NCBI GenBank assembly: GCA_964577955.1
Contig: CAZOAZ010000031.1
Location: 10,542 to 74,541, forward strand
Reading direction: 5' to 3'
Length of the DNA stretch: 64,000 nt
DNA from: CADEEX01 sp964577955
Lineage (GTDB): Bacteria > Acidobacteriota > Vicinamibacteria > Vicinamibacterales > CAVVIG01
Positions 8,190 to 17,073 of this stretch are shown piece after piece; position 1 is the stretch's first letter, and every line of letters begins with the position of its first letter. A program made the translations under genes and the position numbers. The notes beneath the pieces are model-generated. The model was not told where the DNA came from and did not search any database. It was given only the letters and a program-made list of their open reading frames with translations.

Positions 8190-9407
8190 CTAGTTCGTCG
8201 CGCGCGGCTTGAAGCTGTCGACGGTGTAGTCGAAGTACCCGTTCATGATCTCCGGGCCGAAGACGACACGCGCGGTCGGGTCGGGATTGCTCTTGTTGTT
8301 CGCCGAGTTGTCGTAGTGCGCGATCGTTTCGATCCGGCTGCCCCTGGGCGCGGCGATCGGCGTCTTCACCACGTAGGTCGGCTGCCAGTCGGGATTGAAC
8401 TTGGGCACGCTGAGCAGCACGACCGAGCGGCCGTCGGGATAGACGAGCGTGTACTTGAAGTCCTTGCCGCGTTCGTTCATGCGCGGGAGGAAGCCGATGA
8501 TGTGGCTGTCTTCCGCGAACGTGTAGGCGTTGCCCTTCGCCTCGTAGTTGGCGTCGCCGGGCGGAATCGCGAGGTCCCGCGTGCCGGACATCGCCGTCAT
8601 GGCCACCTTGTCCACCTGGCCCTTGGCGAATTTCAAGCCGATCGTCGTCTTGTCGGTCGCCGGCATGCCCTTCGGGTTGTAGTGCATGTTGAGCCCGATC
8701 GTCGTCCCCTTCGGAATCATCCGCACGACGCCTTGACCGTAGGCGGTCGTTGCCCCGCCCGGCTGGTAGCCGCCGATCCGCGTGCTGCTCCGCCCCTCGC
8801 GCACGGAGACGATCGCGTGATGCGTGACCAGACGGTTTGACGGCACCACCTCCATCATCTCGACGTAGGTGTCCTGCTGGAACGTCACCGGATCAATCGG
8901 ATAGTCCTGGATGATGCGCGTGCCGCCGGCCGGCACCTGCGCCGGCTCCGTCATCGTCAGCACCATGTCCGGCTTCCCGATCTTCCAGCCCTCCGGAAAA
9001 ACCGGGGCCGCGGGCAGGTCCTTCGGATTGCCTTCAAACGCTCCCGCATCCGCCCACGCGAGGATGGTGGCCACGTCCTTCGCCGACAGACTCGGATCGT
9101 TCGCGAACTGGCCGAACTGCGGGTCCGCGCCCCACGGCGGCATGACGCGATCGGCGACCGCCTTGCGAATCGCGCGCGCCCACGGCCTGGCGGCTTCGTA
9201 GCTCGTCAGCGACATCGGGGCGATTTCACCCGGACGGTGGCATGAGACGCAGTTCTTGTTGAGGATCGGCGCAACGTCCTTGTTGAAGGTGACGTTAGTC
9301 GCAGACGGCGCCTGGGCCGCAGGTCCTGCCTGCCAGCACAGAACGCCAAGAAGCGCCACGGACAGGCTAAAGCCTGTCCCTACCGATGCCAACCCGCGAA
9401 CAGACAT
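8190..9407 (-). CDS. Secreted cytochrome c / copper type II monooxygenase-like protein
   Basis: A 405-residue exported protein. After a hydrophobic signal region (about 13-32) comes a c-type haem motif, Cys53-Val-Ser-Cys56-His57 in NKNCVSCHRPGEIAPMS, with further helical segments typical of a planctomycete-type cytochrome c domain. The rest (about 130-405) resembles the copper type II ascorbate-dependent monooxygenase-like fold, with His-rich strands RLVTHHAIVSV and GLNMHYNPKG. The ATG at 9407 is preferred to the adjacent GTG at 9410 (AGGGGAC upstream). The signal peptide is partly encoded by a family A palindrome (9360-9379), giving VGTGFSLSV. The reaction is unknown; oxidation of a small substrate with electron transfer to haem is plausible. 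Confidence 0.8.
   Translation of the reverse strand: MSVRGLASVGTGFSLSVALLGVLCWQAGPAAQAPSATNVTFNKDVAPILNKNCVSCHRPGEIAPMSLTSYEAARPWARAIRKAVADRVMPPWGADPQFGQFANDPSLSAKDVATILAWADAGAFEGNPKDLPAAPVFPEGWKIGKPDMVLTMTEPAQVPAGGTRIIQDYPIDPVTFQQDTYVEMMEVVPSNRLVTHHAIVSVREGRSSTRIGGYQPGGATTAYGQGVVRMIPKGTTIGLNMHYNPKGMPATDKTTIGLKFAKGQVDKVAMTAMSGTRDLAIPPGDANYEAKGNAYTFAEDSHIIGFLPRMNERGKDFKYTLVYPDGRSVVLLSVPKFNPDWQPTYVVKTPIAAPRGSRIETIAHYDNSANNKSNPDPTARVVFGPEIMNGYFDYTVDSFKPRATN
9360..9379. repeat. REP-like palindrome inside a signal-peptide coding region (family A)
   Basis: GGACAGGCT-aa-AGCCTGTCC, a perfect 9-bp stem, lies in frame near codons 10-16 of the cytochrome gene. The same arms recur at 21641-21720. Confidence 0.85.
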
Positions 9408-9579
9408 CACGTCCCCTGTCCGTCAAATCCCAAACCTGCCGTTGGTGCCTCAAAGTGCACATCCAAATTGCGGGGCGCTGCGTAGAGTAGCAAACCACGT
9501 TCGGGGCGGACAAGCAGCCCGCTTGCCCGCGGGCGCCGATCCAGCGGCGCGTTGGGCGTGGTGTCTCGAGGGGAGAAAG

Positions 9580-10281
9580 ATGCGAAAACTGCTCTTGATC
9601 GTGGCCTTCCTGGCGCTACCGACGCTCAGCGAGGCGGGACCCTGCACCATCGGTAGTCTTCAGTCCTACATCGGCCTCGGAGCGACGGGTTGCGACCTCG
9701 GCGGCGCCACCTTCTTCGGCTTCGACTCCGATCCGTCCTTCGCCGGCGGCAGCGAGATCGCCGCCAGCGACGTCACCGTCACGCCGTTCAGCGCTTCAGC
9801 CGGACCTCAGTTGGCGTTCGGCCTGACGCAGAGCGCCGGTCCAGGTGACCTGTTGGGGATCCTGATCGCGTATTCGATCAGCGGCCTGAACATCAACGGG
9901 GCCAGCCTGATGATGACCGGCGCCTCTGCAACCGGCGACGGCGTTGCGACCGCCATCGAAGACCTTTGCCTTGGCGGGACATTCGGCGCGGATCCGACGA
10001 GTTGCTCCGGCACACCGACCTCGCTCGTCGTCGCGCAGGACTTCATCGGCTACACCGGCGACGACACGAAGTCGTTCGCGGTGAACTCGTTCTTCGACGT
10101 GTTCTTCGATCTCACGCTCGACGGCGGCCTCAGCGGCTCAGCCGCGTTTACAGACGCCGCGCTGATCAACCAGTTCAACGCCGCCGCGCCTGCCGCCGAT
10201 CCTGTGCCTGAACCGGTGTCGATGCTGCTCGTCGGCACGGGTCTGCTGGGCGCTGCGGCGCGTCGCGCGCGCAAGCGCTGA
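9580..10281 (+). CDS. PEP-CTERM sorting-domain protein
   Basis: A 233-residue exported protein with signal peptide (1-19, KLLLIVAFLALPTLSEAG). The body is Gly/Ala/Ser-rich and of low conservation, with four cysteines. The tail is a textbook PEP-CTERM signal: PVPEPVSMLLVGTGLLGAAA (Pro-Glu-Pro, hydrophobic helix) then ARRARKR. Proteins of this class are anchored and processed by an exosortase (EpsH/XrtA type) and are linked to exopolysaccharide or biofilm production; no exosortase gene is in this window. GAGGGGAGAAAG precedes the ATG at 9580. An in-frame start at 9256 would overlap the divergent cytochrome gene and is rejected. Confidence 0.9.
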   Translation: MRKLLLIVAFLALPTLSEAGPCTIGSLQSYIGLGATGCDLGGATFFGFDSDPSFAGGSEIAASDVTVTPFSASAGPQLAFGLTQSAGPGDLLGILIAYSISGLNINGASLMMTGASATGDGVATAIEDLCLGGTFGADPTSCSGTPTSLVVAQDFIGYTGDDTKSFAVNSFFDVFFDLTLDGGLSGSAAFTDAALINQFNAAAPAADPVPEPVSMLLVGTGLLGAAARRARKR

Positions 10282-10309
10282 GCATCGCGGTCACGCGGCA
10301 CTTGCCCAA

Positions 10310-10329
10310 GGTCCGGCCAAAGCCGGACC
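10310..10329. repeat. REP-like palindrome (family A)
   Basis: GGTCCGGC-caaa-GCCGGACC, an 8-bp stem, lies between the PEP-CTERM and DUF4331 genes. It could serve as a terminator for the former, although no T-run follows. Confidence 0.75.
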
Positions 10330-10380
10330 CCACCGTTTTGAATTGTCGTTTGCTCGGTTGCACAACTGGGAGGGAGTACT

Positions 10381-11949
10381 GTGCGCACACTCAAGACTTC
10401 AATTGCATTGACCGTCGCCACGGCGACGTGGCTCTCGCAGGTCGGCTTCGCGGCCAACCATCGCGAAGCGCCCATCACGGCGCTCGATCACAAAGCGGAC
10501 ATCACCGACGTCTACGCGTTCCGCAGCTACGGTGCGGCGGCCGTGCCGTCGGTGACGATGATCCTGTGCGTCGATCCGCTGCTCGAACCGGCCAACGGGC
10601 CGAACTGGTTCCCGTTCGATCCGGAGATCCTGTACGAACTCAAGGTGGACAACAACAACGACGCGATCGCGGACGTCACGTTCCAGTTCCGGTTCGGGAC
10701 GGAACAGCGGCTGCCCGGGCTCTTCCAGGTCTACGCCGGTGTGCCCGGCGGCGCCGTCGCGCCGGCCAACTCGCCGGCCCCGGTTCCGCCCGGCACACCG
10801 ATCGTTCCGCCGCAGATCAACTCGTTCAGCAGCGCCGGTCTCGGCCAGCGCCAGTCGTATGCGGTGACGATGGTGACGAACGGCATCAGCACGCCGCTCA
10901 CCGCGCTCGGTGGCGAGACGCTCTACGCCGTTCCCGCGAACCCCGGGCCGCGCACGATGGACTACGACGCGATGTTCAACGCCGGTACCTACACGGCCAC
11001 GAGCGGCAGCGGCAGCGTCAAGGTCTTCGCCGGCACGACTGACGATGCGTTCTGGATCGACCTCGGCGGCGCATTCGACACGCTCAACACCTCGAAGTTC
11101 CCCGTCATGAGTGCGGCGGAAGACGCGGCGAACGTGAACTTCTCGGCGGACACGGTCTCCGGTTACGCGGTGAACTCGATCGCGATCGAGGTGCCGGTGA
11201 GCCTGCTGACGCGCACGGGCGCCATCGAAGCGGCGTCGTCAACCGCCGCGACGATCGGCGTCTGGGGCACGACCTCGCGGCCGCGGACGACGGTTCGGCG
11301 TCCGCCGCTTCCGGCCACGAGCAGCGGCACGTGGGCGCAGGTTCAGCGCATGGGCAACCCGCTGATCAATGAACTGCTCGTCGGCACGGGTTCGAAGGAT
11401 CGCTTCAGCATGGATCAGCCGGCGAACGACGCGCAGTTCGCATCGTTCTTCCTCGATCCCGCGCTCGCCCGCGTCGTGAACGCGCTGACGGCCGGAGCGG
11501 TGGCCATTCCCAACGTGCCACGCCTCGACCTGCTGCCAGTCGTCACCTATGCGCCGCCGATTGCGGCGGCGGGAACGACCTCCGGACCCGTGGCCGATCT
11601 GCTGCGCCTGAACACCGGCGTCACGCCGACGCCGGTCGGCAGCGCCAATCGGCTCGGTCTTCTCGGCGGCGACGCGGCGGGCTTCCCCAACGGCCGTCGG
11701 GTGTTCGACGACGTGACCGACGTCGCGCTGCGCCTCGTCGTCGGCGGCGTGCTCGCGGCGCCGTTCCCCGGATACAACGCGGCGATCAATGGGCGGCTGG
11801 GGGATGGCGTGAACGTCAACGATGCGCCGTACCGAACCGATTTCCCGTACCTCGCCAACGCGCCGGCCGGACGGAACCGCCGTCACGTGGATCCGGGCGA
11901 GCCGCTGTGCACGCCGCTCTTCGGCGGCGGCGGACCCTGCCTGCCATAG
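10381..11949 (+). CDS. DUF4331 domain secreted protein
   Basis: A 522-residue exported protein starting at GTG 10381 with GGGAGGGAG just upstream. Signal peptide at about 1-25, cleaved near VGFAA-NHREAP. The mature N terminus NHREAPITALDHKADITDVYAF carries the (S/N)HREAP motif and the 'D..DVYAF' that define DUF4331, followed by further conserved segments (FQFRFGT, IDLGGAFDTLN, SIAIEVP) and the end DFPYLANAP. The family is widespread and of unknown biochemical role. The next gene, 8 bp downstream, is a TPR protein; a DUF4331 + TPR pairing fits a shared envelope function and the two form an operon. Confidence 0.9.
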   Translation: MRTLKTSIALTVATATWLSQVGFAANHREAPITALDHKADITDVYAFRSYGAAAVPSVTMILCVDPLLEPANGPNWFPFDPEILYELKVDNNNDAIADVTFQFRFGTEQRLPGLFQVYAGVPGGAVAPANSPAPVPPGTPIVPPQINSFSSAGLGQRQSYAVTMVTNGISTPLTALGGETLYAVPANPGPRTMDYDAMFNAGTYTATSGSGSVKVFAGTTDDAFWIDLGGAFDTLNTSKFPVMSAAEDAANVNFSADTVSGYAVNSIAIEVPVSLLTRTGAIEAASSTAATIGVWGTTSRPRTTVRRPPLPATSSGTWAQVQRMGNPLINELLVGTGSKDRFSMDQPANDAQFASFFLDPALARVVNALTAGAVAIPNVPRLDLLPVVTYAPPIAAAGTTSGPVADLLRLNTGVTPTPVGSANRLGLLGGDAAGFPNGRRVFDDVTDVALRLVVGGVLAAPFPGYNAAINGRLGDGVNVNDAPYRTDFPYLANAPAGRNRRHVDPGEPLCTPLFGGGGPCLP

Positions 11950-11957
11950 GGGAGATC

Positions 11958-13118
11958 ATGACGACAAAGACATTCGTGCGATCGCTGGCGGCCGTCACCC
12001 TCGTGGTGGCGGCCGCCGCCGCGGCGGGCGCGCAAACGGCGCTTCCCGCCGAACAGCGGATCACGGCCTTGACGAAAGTCGTGGCCGCAAATCCTGGGAA
12101 GCCCGAGCCCTACATCGAACTGGCGCTGGCGTATGCGCGCCGCGCGCGCGAAACGTCGGACACGATCTACTACGCCAAAGCCGACGAGGCGATCGCCCGG
12201 GCGCTCGAACTCGCGCCTGGCCACTTCGAAGCGATGAAGATGCGGGTCTGGGTGCTGCTCGGCAAGCACGAGTTCCGCCAGGCGCTCGACCTGGCGAAAG
12301 TGCTGAACAAGCAGACGCCGGACGATCTGCTCGTCTACGGGTTTCTGACCGACGCCAACGTCGAACTCGGGAACTACGAGGACGCCGAAAGCGCGTGTCA
12401 GTGGATGCTCGACCTCCGGCCGGGCAACATTCCGGCCTTCACGCGTGCGGCATATCTGCGCGAGATCTTCGGTGACGTTGACGGCGCGGTCGAACTGATG
12501 ACCGCGGCGTTTCACCGGACGCCGGTGACTGAAATCGAGGACCGCGCCTGGATGCTCACGCAAATCGGCCACCTCGAGTGGGCCGCGGGCCGCATCGAGA
12601 ACGCCGACCGCGTCCTGACCGAGGCGCTCGGACTGGTGCCCGACTATCACTACGCCCTGGCGTCGATGGCCAAGGTTCGCACCAGTCAGAAGAAGTACGG
12701 CGAGGCGGTCACGCTTCTGACGCGCCGGTACGAGGGCGCGAAGCACGCGGAGAACCTGTTCGCCGTGGCGGAAGCCCTGGCACGGGCCGGGCGCACGGCG
12801 GAAGCTGCCGCGGCGTTCGCGGAATTCGAAACGAAGGCGCTCATCGAGTCGAAGAGCTGGGACAACGCGAACCGCGAGCTGATCTTCTACTACGCCGATC
12901 ACGCCCGGCGGCCGGCCGATGCGCTGCGCATCGCCGAATTCGAAGCCGCGCGGCGCCAGGACGTGCACACGCTCGACGCGCTGGCCTGGGCGCTGCACGT
13001 CAGCGGCCGGACCGCGGACGCGCGCCGGGAAATCGACCGGGCGCTCGCCGTCGGCATCAAGGATCCCGAGATGCTCGCACGAGCAGCCGTCATCACCACT
13101 GCAGCCGCCACACCGTAG
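11958..13118 (+). CDS. Secreted TPR protein paired with DUF4331
   Basis: A 386-residue protein. The ATG at 11958 follows AGGGGAGATC and starts a signal peptide (about 8-28, VRSLAAVTLVVAAAAAAGAQ). Tandem TPR-type helix pairs fill the rest: PYIELALAYARRARE, KADEAIARALELAPGHFEAM, DLLVYGFLTDANVELGNYED, AESACQWMLDLRPGN, and a C-terminal set ending DALAWALHVSGRTADARREI. TPR proteins mediate protein-protein contacts; here it probably partners the DUF4331 protein in the periplasm. A longer frame from 11907 would overlap the DUF4331 stop and lacks the signal start. Confidence 0.85.
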   Translation: MTTKTFVRSLAAVTLVVAAAAAAGAQTALPAEQRITALTKVVAANPGKPEPYIELALAYARRARETSDTIYYAKADEAIARALELAPGHFEAMKMRVWVLLGKHEFRQALDLAKVLNKQTPDDLLVYGFLTDANVELGNYEDAESACQWMLDLRPGNIPAFTRAAYLREIFGDVDGAVELMTAAFHRTPVTEIEDRAWMLTQIGHLEWAAGRIENADRVLTEALGLVPDYHYALASMAKVRTSQKKYGEAVTLLTRRYEGAKHAENLFAVAEALARAGRTAEAAAAFAEFETKALIESKSWDNANRELIFYYADHARRPADALRIAEFEAARRQDVHTLDALAWALHVSGRTADARREIDRALAVGIKDPEMLARAAVITTAAATP

Positions 13119-13153
13119 CCGAGCCTCTTATACTGGACGCCAGGGAGGGGCTC

Positions 13154-13588
13154 ATGATCGATCGCCGTAACCTGGTGTCCGGTGGTCTGGCCGGCGTTCT
13201 CGGCGCGCTGTCCACGACCGAAGCCGTCGCGGCGTCGCCAGACGCCGCGGCGGCCGCAGAGGTGACCGAAGATACGGCGCGAAAAGCCGTCGACGTGCTC
13301 GCGGGCATCCTGAACGAGGTCCGCAACCTCAAGGCGTTCCCGGAAATCGCGTCCGTCCGCAACGCGCAGGTCACGTTTCTCCGCGCCACCAACAAATTTC
13401 CGGACTACATCGAGGTCGGCGTCTCGGTCTGGTTCGCCGTGCACGACTGGCACATCCGCTGGCAGCAGCCGCTCGCGCTCGGGCGCGATCCGCTCGGCCG
13501 GATGACGCTGCAGTTGAATCAAACGACGGTAATCATGCGGCCCGACGCCGAAACCGGCTTCATCGGTCTGCCATACGACAACCGGTAG
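13154..13588 (+). CDS. Tat-signal-like small exported protein, unknown function
   Basis: A 144-residue protein whose N terminus MIDRRNLVSGGLAGVLGALS has a twin-arginine followed by a weakly hydrophobic, Gly/Ala-rich stretch, consistent with a Tat signal peptide. An Ala-rich linker (28-40) leads into a compact domain with TARKAVDVLAGILNEVRNL and WFAVHDWHIRWQQPLALGRD, ending TVIMRPDAETGFIGLPYDNR. GGGAGGGG precedes the ATG at 13154. I do not recognise the domain. It lies 35 bp after the TPR gene on the same strand and may belong to the same transcript. Confidence 0.7.
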   Translation: MIDRRNLVSGGLAGVLGALSTTEAVAASPDAAAAAEVTEDTARKAVDVLAGILNEVRNLKAFPEIASVRNAQVTFLRATNKFPDYIEVGVSVWFAVHDWHIRWQQPLALGRDPLGRMTLQLNQTTVIMRPDAETGFIGLPYDNR

Positions 13589-13637
13589 GAGCACAGCGCC
13601 GTCAGTACGACGGAGCGAGTTTCAAGCACGACTGGAG

Positions 13638-14360
13638 CTACCGTCGACGCCGAATGAACTCGCCGGCGGTTTCGATGCGATAGCCCTGGGCCAGAAGTTG
13701 CGGCAGTACGGTCTCCAGCGCACGCAGGGTTTCAATCCCCGACGGATCGTGCAGCGTGACGATCGAACCAGGCCCCGTCTGGTCCATCACTGATTTCGCA
13801 ATCGTCTCCGCAGGCGGACGCTTCCACTCTTCTGGATCCACGTCGCCGAGCACGCTGGTCTTGTGCAGATCGTTCAACACCCACGGGAGAACGAGGAACT
13901 TCGCGGCATGCGGTGGGCGGAAGAGAATTTCTCCGGTCACGCCGACCCCCCGAAGCAACGCATCCGTTCGTTCGATCTCCTCGCGCACGCTCGCCGGCCA
14001 CATCCAGATCAACTTCGGATGCGAGTACGAATGGTTGCCGGCTTCATGGCCGCGGGCGAGCACCTCGCGCGCTACCGCCGGGAAGCGCTCGACGTTGACA
14101 CCCATCATGAAGAACGTCGCCCGGACGTGGTATCGGTCCAGGATGTCGAGCACCTTCAACGTATTCTGCGGATGCGGCCCGTCGTCGAAGGTCAGCGCCA
14201 CGACCTTCTCGGTGGTGTCGATCGTCGCGACGTAGTCGCCGAAGAGCTGAAACGTCGACGAGAGAATGACCTCGCGCATGCCGAGCACGAACACCGCGAG
14301 CACGAAGAGCCCGACGCCCCAGCGAATCGCCCGGCGCCTCCAGTGTGAGGCCATCATCAT
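13638..14360 (-). CDS. Polysaccharide deacetylase (NodB homology)
   Basis: A 240-residue membrane-anchored carbohydrate esterase family 4 protein. One N-terminal membrane segment (about 12-30, IRWGVGLFVLAVFVLGMR) is followed by the NodB domain: motif 1 TFDDGPHP (Asp pair: catalytic base and metal ligand), motif 2 HSYSHP (metal His residues), motif 3 RPPHA, and a late LHDPSG (motif 5-like). These enzymes remove N- or O-acetyl groups from peptidoglycan, chitin-like or exopolysaccharide chains. The start overlaps the stop of the upstream ABC gene (ATGA at 14357-14360), placing it last in the peptide-export operon, an unusual partner. Confidence 0.9.
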   Translation of the reverse strand: MMMASHWRRRAIRWGVGLFVLAVFVLGMREVILSSTFQLFGDYVATIDTTEKVVALTFDDGPHPQNTLKVLDILDRYHVRATFFMMGVNVERFPAVAREVLARGHEAGNHSYSHPKLIWMWPASVREEIERTDALLRGVGVTGEILFRPPHAAKFLVLPWVLNDLHKTSVLGDVDPEEWKRPPAETIAKSVMDQTGPGSIVTLHDPSGIETLRALETVLPQLLAQGYRIETAGEFIRRRR

Positions 14361-16978
14361 GCAACCTGCCGTCGCATCAACCGCGCGAACAACCCTTCTT
14401 CCGCCATCAGCGCCGCAAAGGTCCCGTGCTGGACGACGCGCCCTTTTTCGATCACGTAGATGCGATCCGCCTGGCGGATGGTGCTCATGCGATGCGCAAT
14501 GACCACCCGTGTCGCCTTTGACTGATTCAGCGATTCGGTGACGATGGCCTGCGACTTGTTGTCGAGCGCGCTGGTGGCCTCGTCGAGGATCAGCAGGGCC
14601 GGCTTGCGGAGCAGCACGCGCGCAATCAGCAGCCGCTGCCGCTGACCGCCGGAGAGATTCGTTCCACCCTCGGACACGAACGTGTGCAGTCCCATCGGCA
14701 TCTGGCGGATCTCGTCGTCCACGCCGGCGGCACGCGCCGCCTCCCAGACTTGATCGGTCGTCGCCGCGTAGCCGACGGTGATGTTGTCGTAAATCGAGCC
14801 GGCGAGGATCTTGTTTTCCTGCGAGACGACGCCCATCTGCTGGCGGACGGCGAGGATGTCGAGGCCTTTGAGATCGTGGTCGTCGAGGTAAATCGCACCG
14901 GCACTGGGCGACTCGAACCGCAGCAGCAGGTTGACGATGGTCGACTTGCCGCTGCCGGACGGACCGACGAGGGCGATGCACTCGCCGGGATTCGCCTCGA
15001 TTGAGACTTCGTTCAGGATCAGCGGACCGTCCGCCCGATAGCGAAAGGTGACGCGTTCCATTCGCAAGCGGCCGGTCAAATGACCGGGTGGATTCCTCAG
15101 GCCCTGGACCTCGGGATCGCCTTCGAGAATCGGCTGCAGCCGGTGCCAGTGCGCCGCGACGCTGCAAAAGAGCTCCGTGCTGTTGCCGAGCGTCGTGACG
15201 CCGGTCAGGAACGTCCCAAACGCGGCGCTGAAGGCGACGAAGGATCCAACCGTCAGGGTCGGCTGCGCGCCGAAGACGTCATCGGCGGCAAGCCAGAACA
15301 GGATCGCCGTCGCCAGCGGCGGCAGGACGACTGCCAGCAGCTTGCTGCGATCGCCGACGCGGCGGAGGCGCTGGGCCAGCCGCATGCGGGCCCCATACGC
15401 GCGGCCCCACTGCGCGAACGCGCGGGTTTCGGCTCCCGCGGTTCTGAGCTTGGGCACCGCGCCGATGAGTTGTATCAGCAGGCCGCGCAGCTGGCCGTCG
15501 GCGTCCTGCAGTGGCGCCAGCAGGCGCCGGATCCGGATCGCCGAGATCACGCTGACCGTGCCCGATACGGCGGCGACGGCGACGGCCGCCAGCGTCAGCG
15601 GGCCGCTGTACGAAAAGAGCAGCGCCAGGTTCGCCACCGATGCCACCGAGCCGATCACTGTCGACAGCGCCGTCACGCTCAGCGCGGCGCGAATCTGCGT
15701 GACCGCGTTGACCCGGCTCTCGAGATCGCCGGCGGTGAAGCGGCGGAAAAACGACGGTCCCTGATCGAGCAATCGATCCCAGAGTCCGAGCTGGAGTCGG
15801 GCGGCGGAACGTGCGGCCAGGCGGAGCAGACTCAGCGACCGCGCAAGATCAAAGAGCAGCCCGCCGGCGGCCGCGGCAATCAGCGCGGCGCCAATCGTCA
15901 GGAGCTGACTGCGGTCGCCGTCCGGAATGGTGCTCTCGAACAGAATCTTCGTCGCCGGCGGCGTCAACATGCCGACGAGAATGACGGCGAGACCGGACAG
16001 AATCGCCGTCACGAATTCCGATCCGCGATCGGCAAACGTCCAGCGGAGCGTGGCTCCGGTGGTCGGGCGGCGGACGATGGACGGCGTGATGGCGGACGCT
16101 GCGGGTGCGATCGTGGCCGCCAGCGCCGCATCGACGAGTCGCGGCGGCGCGTCGGCGAAGAGCGCCCTGAAGCCCATGCCGCGGAACCAGCGGCGGCGGA
16201 ACGGCACCAGGCCGATCGGCTGATTGTCCGGACCGATGGTGCCCACGAGCGGCTCGCCGTCGTGCCGCCACCAATTGCCGCCGAGCACGACCTTGCGGGC
16301 CCGCAGTCCGGAGGCATCGAGAATCGCCGAGAGCGCGGGCGCGCCACTGCTCGCCGCGGGTGCCACGATCTGGAGCCCGCAGGCATCACCCAGCTGGCGC
16401 ATCACCGACACGAGCGGCGTGTCGATCCACGTCGCACGCGCGCCTGGTCCGCGCCCGATCTGTGTGAGTCCCTCGAGGGTCTCCGCCGTCGCCCGCTCGT
16501 TGAGACGGCGCCGCTCGTTGAACCGATCGCGGGCAGCGGCGTCCCGAGTGCGATCGCCTTGCACGACGGCCTCGAGGTAACGCGTCTGCGCGGCCGCCAG
16601 GATCGCGAGCCGCACGTCGGGCGTCGCGGCGTCAACTGCCGCGCGCAGATCTGCAAGTTCGCAGTCCGCGCCCATCGCCGCGAGCCACAACCCAACCGAC
16701 TCGCGCCCGTTCGAGACCGCGACTGCGTCAGTCATCGGCATCGCCGTCAATTCGGATGATTGAATACCGGCCACGATGACTTCGACGCCGGCGGACGGCT
16801 GCCACAAAACCGTCGCACCCGAGTCCAGGCTGAACAGAAAGCGGCGATGCTCGGCGTCCGCAGCGGTCGCGCGGCAGAGAAACAGCCCGACCGTCCCCGA
16901 CAGGACGCGCCACGCGCACGACCCGTCCAGCCGCAGCGGCGTGTTCCCCTCGATCCGGATCACCTTGGGGTCAGACAC
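14357..16978 (-). CDS. NHLP-type bacteriocin export ABC transporter, permease/ATPase subunit
   Basis: An 873-residue ABC exporter. The N-terminal third (to about 300) is soluble and Ala-rich, as in the NHLM permease/ATPase family, including NWWRHDGEPLVGTIGPDNQP, a degenerate cysteine-peptidase-like region. Six membrane helices follow (about 310-600), then the ATPase: Walker A VGPSGSGKSTIVNL, signature LSGGQRQRLLIARVL, Walker B LLILDEATSALD, and the H-loop VIAHRMS. It pairs with the C39-bearing ABC protein upstream. The GTG start at 16978 lies inside a GTGTCTGAC palindrome and has no clear Shine-Dalgarno; a GTG at 16963 is an alternative. Peptide substrate unknown; no precursor gene is visible. 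Confidence 0.88.
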   Translation of the reverse strand: MSDPKVIRIEGNTPLRLDGSCAWRVLSGTVGLFLCRATAADAEHRRFLFSLDSGATVLWQPSAGVEVIVAGIQSSELTAMPMTDAVAVSNGRESVGLWLAAMGADCELADLRAAVDAATPDVRLAILAAAQTRYLEAVVQGDRTRDAAARDRFNERRRLNERATAETLEGLTQIGRGPGARATWIDTPLVSVMRQLGDACGLQIVAPAASSGAPALSAILDASGLRARKVVLGGNWWRHDGEPLVGTIGPDNQPIGLVPFRRRWFRGMGFRALFADAPPRLVDAALAATIAPAASAITPSIVRRPTTGATLRWTFADRGSEFVTAILSGLAVILVGMLTPPATKILFESTIPDGDRSQLLTIGAALIAAAAGGLLFDLARSLSLLRLAARSAARLQLGLWDRLLDQGPSFFRRFTAGDLESRVNAVTQIRAALSVTALSTVIGSVASVANLALLFSYSGPLTLAAVAVAAVSGTVSVISAIRIRRLLAPLQDADGQLRGLLIQLIGAVPKLRTAGAETRAFAQWGRAYGARMRLAQRLRRVGDRSKLLAVVLPPLATAILFWLAADDVFGAQPTLTVGSFVAFSAAFGTFLTGVTTLGNSTELFCSVAAHWHRLQPILEGDPEVQGLRNPPGHLTGRLRMERVTFRYRADGPLILNEVSIEANPGECIALVGPSGSGKSTIVNLLLRFESPSAGAIYLDDHDLKGLDILAVRQQMGVVSQENKILAGSIYDNITVGYAATTDQVWEAARAAGVDDEIRQMPMGLHTFVSEGGTNLSGGQRQRLLIARVLLRKPALLILDEATSALDNKSQAIVTESLNQSKATRVVIAHRMSTIRQADRIYVIEKGRVVQHGTFAALMAEEGLFARLMRRQVA

Positions 16979-17002
16979 GTGTCTGACACCGTGTCTGACA
17001 CC
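16968..17002. repeat. GTGTCTGACAC palindromic repeat (family D) at the start of the ABC gene
   Basis: GTCAGACACGTGTCTGAC (16970-16987) is a perfect 18-bp palindrome, followed by a second direct copy GTGTCTGACACC. The assigned GTG start codon of the ABC gene is part of it. A second, larger copy lies at 17111-17145. Confidence 0.85.
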
Positions 17003-17073
17003 GACGCTCAGAGTCTGCCGGCATCCGGACTACAACTTGGCAATTTTTGGCACGCATCGCCTTGGAACGGCCC

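Noticed and set aside
11239..11886. Minus-strand ORF within the DUF4331 gene
   Set aside because: Antisense shadow; the DUF4331 frame continues without interruption.
15080..16759. 559-codon plus-strand ORF opposite the NHLP ABC gene
   Set aside because: Shadow frame; no domain features, and the minus-strand frame has complete ABC motifs.
17045..17064. Sigma-54 promoter (TGGCACG...TTGG)
   Set aside because: Spacing between the GG and GC elements is wrong and it lies at the 3' end of a gene reading the other way.
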